Translations under genes and position numbers: made by a program | Notes under the pieces: model-generated | What the model was told of the DNA's origin: nothing | Databases searched by the model: none | Seen by the model: the letters and a program-made list of their open reading frames with translations, nothing else | Assembly: GCA_005773755.1 (NCBI GenBank) | Contig: SXHE01000244.1 | Coordinates: 1-9,979 of the forward strand | From: Planctomycetia bacterium | GTDB taxonomy: Bacteria > Planctomycetota > Planctomycetia > Gemmatales > Gemmataceae | DNA: 9,979 bases | Reading direction: 5' to 3' | In this document: positions 6,656 through 9,979 of the stretch, in pieces | Position numbering within the stretch: position 1 is the first letter of the stretch | Layout of the letters: the number at the start of each line of letters is the position of its first letter

Positions 6656-9600
6656 TCACTTCAAGTCCGCCGGCGCGATCTCCAACACCGTGTACGGCGC
6701 GAGCATCAGCACGTACACGCCGCCGGCCTTCGTCTGGCACACGCCGAGCGTTACGAACTTGCTCGTCGTCACGCCGGCAGGCGTCTTGAACACGCCGTGA
6801 TGGAACGGCGTCGGCTTGCCGTTCTTGTCGGTGAACGGCGCGTAGTCCGGGTTCTTGATCGCCACCGGGCCGTGGTCGCGCGGCGCTTTGTCGCCCGGCG
6901 TGTAGCTGACGATGTGGTGCAGGCTGATGCCCCACGCGCTGGTGCGCGTGACGCTGGCCCACACCTTGCTGCCCGGCCCGACGCACATGGCCCGGCAGTC
7001 GGTCTCGCCCGCCGCCGCGACCGGCACGAGCGTGCCCAAATCCTTGCCCTTGAGTGTGTCGCCGGCGGCGGTGAGGTCGTAGGCGTACAGCTTGTTGGTG
7101 CTCATCGGCACGCTGTAAAGCGTTTTGCCGTCGGGCGAGATGTCCCAGTTGATCGGGTGCCCGCTCGGTTTTTGCACGAGGTTCTTGTCGATGTCCGGCG
7201 TGTTGCCGTCGATGGTCTGCTTCAGCCTGTCGAGCTTGCCCGTCTTCGGGTCGTAGCGCGCGATCTCGCCGCCCATCAACGGGTGATAGGCGCGGCCGAG
7301 GTGGTCGATCACGATGAAGCCGTAGATGTGCTTCGTGTCGATCAACTCCTTGTACTTGCCCGTTTTCAGGTCGAGGACGAGGAAGATGGAGCTTTCGCCG
7401 GGACCGGGGCGGCCGTCCGAACACGTCGAGATGTACGCGACCCCGCGGGCCTCGTCGGGCGTGATACTGTTGATCCCGTGGTGCTTCACCGGGATGTCGT
7501 ACACCTTCGTTTCGCCGGTCTTCGGGTCGTACACCATCGGGTACCCGCCGGGGTAGTCCTCGCGCTTCTCCTTCTTCTCGTCGGGGTAGCCCTGCTTGGT
7601 GCCGAAGTAGATCTTCCCGCTCGCGCCCACGTTGTTGCGGGTGTGAATCTTGGCCTGCGAGCCGAAGCCCTTCAGATCTTTGCCGATGGCCTTGTGGCAA
7701 TCGACGACGACCTTCATGGCCTTCGTTTTCGGGTCGAACTCGACGAGCCACGAGTTGACGCCGTTGGCGTGCGTGCCGACGTACAGCTTCCCGTTGTGGC
7801 CTTCGATGATGGAGAAGTAGCCCTCGCCCTCGGGAGCGGTGTGGAACGGCACCGCGTGCGCCGTCGACTGCACCCAATCGGGCCGCTTCTCGGCGTACAC
7901 CATCACCGGCGCGAGCAACCCGCCGGTGCCGAGTTCGTTGAAGTCCTTGCGCGTGGTCAGGATCGCGATGCTGTTCACTCCCGCCTTCGCGATGCTCGTG
8001 ATCTCGAAGCTGAACGGCTGGCAGAACCCGGTCACGTCGTCCGTGGGCTTGCCGTCGCTGCCCTTGTGCTTCACCAGTTGCCCGTTGACGAACACCTTCG
8101 CGCTGCCGTCCGTGCTGCCCAGCCAGAGGAAGATGCGCCGGCCTTCGGGCACCTTCGGCAACTCGATGGTCGTGCGATACCAGAGCGCGCCGAAGTAATC
8201 GTGCCGGCCGAGCGTGCTCCACGTCTCGCGGCACACGTCGGTTTTCTCCCAAGCGGTGTCCGCGAACTCCGGCTTGTGCCACCCCGCGGCCTCGCCCTTC
8301 TTGTCCGGGTCGGCCTGATAGGTGAACTGCGTCAGCGGCTTGCCGAGGATGTCGAAGTGCTTGGCGACGCGGCCGGCGTCGTTGTAGGTCTGCTGGTAGA
8401 ACTGGTCGAAGTACGAGCCGCCGATGGTGTGCGGGGTCCAGCCGACCTTCGTGAAGCAGTACTGATCCTTGTACTGTTCGCTCAGCTCGACCACGCGCTT
8501 GCGCCACGTCGCGGCTTCCTCCGCGATGGTCGCAAAGTGCCCATCGGCCTGATCGCGACGGAGCTTGATGAACAGCTCGAACAGCTTGAACGAGTCGTCC
8601 GCCAGCGCGACGCGCTTCTTCTCCATGGGCGACTTCGTCGCCGCGCCGCCGGCATTCAACAGCCGGCGCGCTTCGGCCATACGTTCGGGCGTCCAGCGCC
8701 GCAGGTAGCCGAACCCGCAGCCGGAGTATTCGGGCGTGTTCACCCACACGGCATCGACGAACTGCCAGTACGCGGTCATCTCCTTCGCCGCGGCCCCGTA
8801 GAACTTGGCATCGATCTCGGCGTACACGTCTTCCGGCTTGAGCGCGGGGTTCCACGCCAGCCGGTTCGCCATGTACAGCGCGTGCATGTTGGTCTCGAAC
8901 GTGGTCATTGTCTCCGGCTGCCAGAACTGGCAGTTGTTCTTGAGCGCGAACGGTACATCGACGGCCCACTTCGCGAGGAACGGCTGCGGCGCGACCGGCT
9001 CCGCGAGGTTGTAGGCGTAGTAGTACATGGACGTGTACTTCGACTTCTTGGCCCAACCCTCGATCAGGTTGCGCAGGTCGCGGTTGCCGGGCACGCGGTC
9101 GTCGTTCATCGGGTGGCCGCGGCTGTAGGTGATCGGGGCGATCTGCGGCACGACGCTGGGGTGGACCTTCTCGCGCACCGGCGGGCGGGTGTACTGCGCG
9201 TAGGCCAGTACGCCGAACAGCACGTCGGGGTTTTTCACGGTCACGCGCGTCGCGACGCGGTTGGTCAGCACCATCAGCCGGTCGGTGATCGCGGTCTGCT
9301 GGTGCGTCGGGTCGAAGTCGCCGGCGTCGAGCGCCTTGTCGTCCTTCGACTCGCACCAGTCCACGCCGTCGTCCGGCGAGAGCGAGTAGGTCGGCGTCGG
9401 GTCTTTGAGGTGCATGGCGAGCAGCTTGTCGGCGAGGCCGTCGGCCAGCGTCGCGCTGCTCCACTTGAGCCGGTGCGGGTGCGGCTTGCCGCCGATCTCG
9501 GCCCGCCAGTCCGGGTGCTTGTCGCGGTCCTCCTTCGAGACGTACATCTCGAGCGCGTGCCCGGCGCTGAGGAGCAGCCCGCCCAGCCGGTTCCGCCGCT

Positions 9601-9979
9601 TGTACGCCTCGTCCGCGTACCAGATGCCGCGGTAGATCGTGCCCGGCGCGGAGTTGAAGTCGATGTCCTTCAGGGTGATCGTCGGCAGCGCAGGAACCAC
9701 TTCGCCCATCTCGCTGGGCATGAACCAGCGGCAACCGAGGCGGTCGAGCAACTCGAACACCGCGTAGCTACTCGCGAGGTCTGATTCGCCAAGTAACCCG
9801 ACGCCCTTCGCGCTCACGACGAAGCGGAAGCCCTGCTTGAACGCGGCCGTCTTCGTCGGTGCGCCGAACACCGCGACCGCCGGCGCGCCCACATACACGC
9901 GCACGCGCTTGTCGTCGGCCTTCGGCTCCGCAGTCACGATCTCGACCTTCGCCCCGCTCATCTTGCCGAGGTACAGCGC
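6656..9979 (-). CDS. Large DUF4838 glycoside-hydrolase-like protein with beta-sandwich and C-terminal propeller (5' end outside the window)
   Basis: At least 1107 residues are visible and the frame stays open to the window edge. The first ATG (9961) is probably internal, because the preceding ALYLGK plus MSGAKVEIV matches the 'YLxKMTGAKLPI' of alpha-glucuronidase-type N-terminal domains. Numbering from that Met: N-terminal domain about 1-100; DUF4838 about 105-410, with YRGIWYADEAYKRRNRLGG (110-128), SPDDGVDWCESK (195-206) and LAYAQYTRPP (252-261); helical linker about 420-530; GH2-like jelly-roll about 560-690 with LWYRTTIELP and FVNGQLV; and a propeller about 700-1101 with repeated YDPKTGK-like turns (741, 810, 863, 902). 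DUF4838 proteins are associated with carbohydrate use; no catalytic residue can be assigned with certainty. The missing amino end prevents any signal-peptide call. It is the first visible gene of the cluster with the SMP-30-like and LVIVD genes. Confidence 0.88.
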   Translation of the reverse strand, partial: ALYLGKMSGAKVEIVTAEPKADDKRVRVYVGAPAVAVFGAPTKTAAFKQGFRFVVSAKGVGLLGESDLASSYAVFELLDRLGCRWFMPSEMGEVVPALPTITLKDIDFNSAPGTIYRGIWYADEAYKRRNRLGGLLLSAGHALEMYVSKEDRDKHPDWRAEIGGKPHPHRLKWSSATLADGLADKLLAMHLKDPTPTYSLSPDDGVDWCESKDDKALDAGDFDPTHQQTAITDRLMVLTNRVATRVTVKNPDVLFGVLAYAQYTRPPVREKVHPSVVPQIAPITYSRGHPMNDDRVPGNRDLRNLIEGWAKKSKYTSMYYYAYNLAEPVAPQPFLAKWAVDVPFALKNNCQFWQPETMTTFETNMHALYMANRLAWNPALKPEDVYAEIDAKFYGAAAKEMTAYWQFVDAVWVNTPEYSGCGFGYLRRWTPERMAEARRLLNAGGAATKSPMEKKRVALADDSFKLFELFIKLRRDQADGHFATIAEEAATWRKRVVELSEQYKDQYCFTKVGWTPHTIGGSYFDQFYQQTYNDAGRVAKHFDILGKPLTQFTYQADPDKKGEAAGWHKPEFADTAWEKTDVCRETWSTLGRHDYFGALWYRTTIELPKVPEGRRIFLWLGSTDGSAKVFVNGQLVKHKGSDGKPTDDVTGFCQPFSFEITSIAKAGVNSIAILTTRKDFNELGTGGLLAPVMVYAEKRPDWVQSTAHAVPFHTAPEGEGYFSIIEGHNGKLYVGTHANGVNSWLVEFDPKTKAMKVVVDCHKAIGKDLKGFGSQAKIHTRNNVGASGKIYFGTKQGYPDEKKEKREDYPGGYPMVYDPKTGETKVYDIPVKHHGINSITPDEARGVAYISTCSDGRPGPGESSIFLVLDLKTGKYKELIDTKHIYGFIVIDHLGRAYHPLMGGEIARYDPKTGKLDRLKQTIDGNTPDIDKNLVQKPSGHPINWDISPDGKTLYSVPMSTNKLYAYDLTAAGDTLKGKDLGTLVPVAAAGETDCRAMCVGPGSKVWASVTRTSAWGISLHHIVSYTPGDKAPRDHGPVAIKNPDYAPFTDKNGKPTPFHHGVFKTPAGVTTSKFVTLGVCQTKAGGVYVLMLAPYTVLEIAPADLK

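Noticed and set aside
6621..9734. 1037-codon open frame on the minus strand overlapping the DUF4838 gene
   Set aside because: Out of frame with the DUF4838 protein and Arg/Gly/Ala-rich. It has no family features; the overlap reflects high GC.
6797..9784. 995-codon open frame on the plus strand
   Set aside because: Antisense to the DUF4838 gene, with low-complexity Arg/Val/Leu composition and no recognisable domain. The opposite strand has clear domain motifs.

Overview
The window is a GC-rich, gene-dense bacterial fragment with eight protein genes and no gene-free stretch above about 100 bases. The gene mix suggests a planctomycete, probably of the Gemmata group: a DUF4838 carbohydrate-related protein, secreted beta-propeller proteins, an XPB-like helicase, a LURP-one/scramblase-like protein, and a C/G-run palindromic repeat. 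This placement is an inference from gene content and base composition, not from a marker gene.

Left part (1-2736, minus strand). Three genes read right to left: ubiE/menG (C-methyltransferase of menaquinone/ubiquinone synthesis), hemE (uroporphyrinogen decarboxylase, haem synthesis) and an XPB-type DEAD/DEAH helicase cut by the window edge. The first two supply parts of the respiratory chain (quinone and haem). The ubiE-hemE gap is almost filled by a 102-base near-perfect inverted repeat (1910-2011), whose outer end also supplies the ubiE stop codon.

Middle (2737-4537). An approximately 90-base divergent spacer separates ubiE from two plus-strand genes: a LURP-one-related/phospholipid-scramblase-like protein and, 10 bases downstream, an M24 aminopeptidase P-type metallopeptidase with all five metal ligands. 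The spacing suggests one transcript.

Right part (4560-9979, minus strand, convergent with the M24 gene). Three closely spaced genes read right to left: a very large DUF4838 protein (amino end outside the window) with a beta-sandwich and a C-terminal beta-propeller, an SMP-30/gluconolactonase-like protein with a signal peptide, and an LVIVD-repeat propeller protein with a signal peptide. They look like one operon for exported proteins, probably acting on a carbohydrate or sugar acid/lactone outside the cytoplasm. The substrate is not evident from sequence. This cluster is the best candidate for an undescribed system, but each part belongs to a recognisable family.

No tRNA, rRNA, CRISPR array, transposase or phage gene was seen. 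The several very long open frames opposite or overlapping the real genes are GC-driven shadows.
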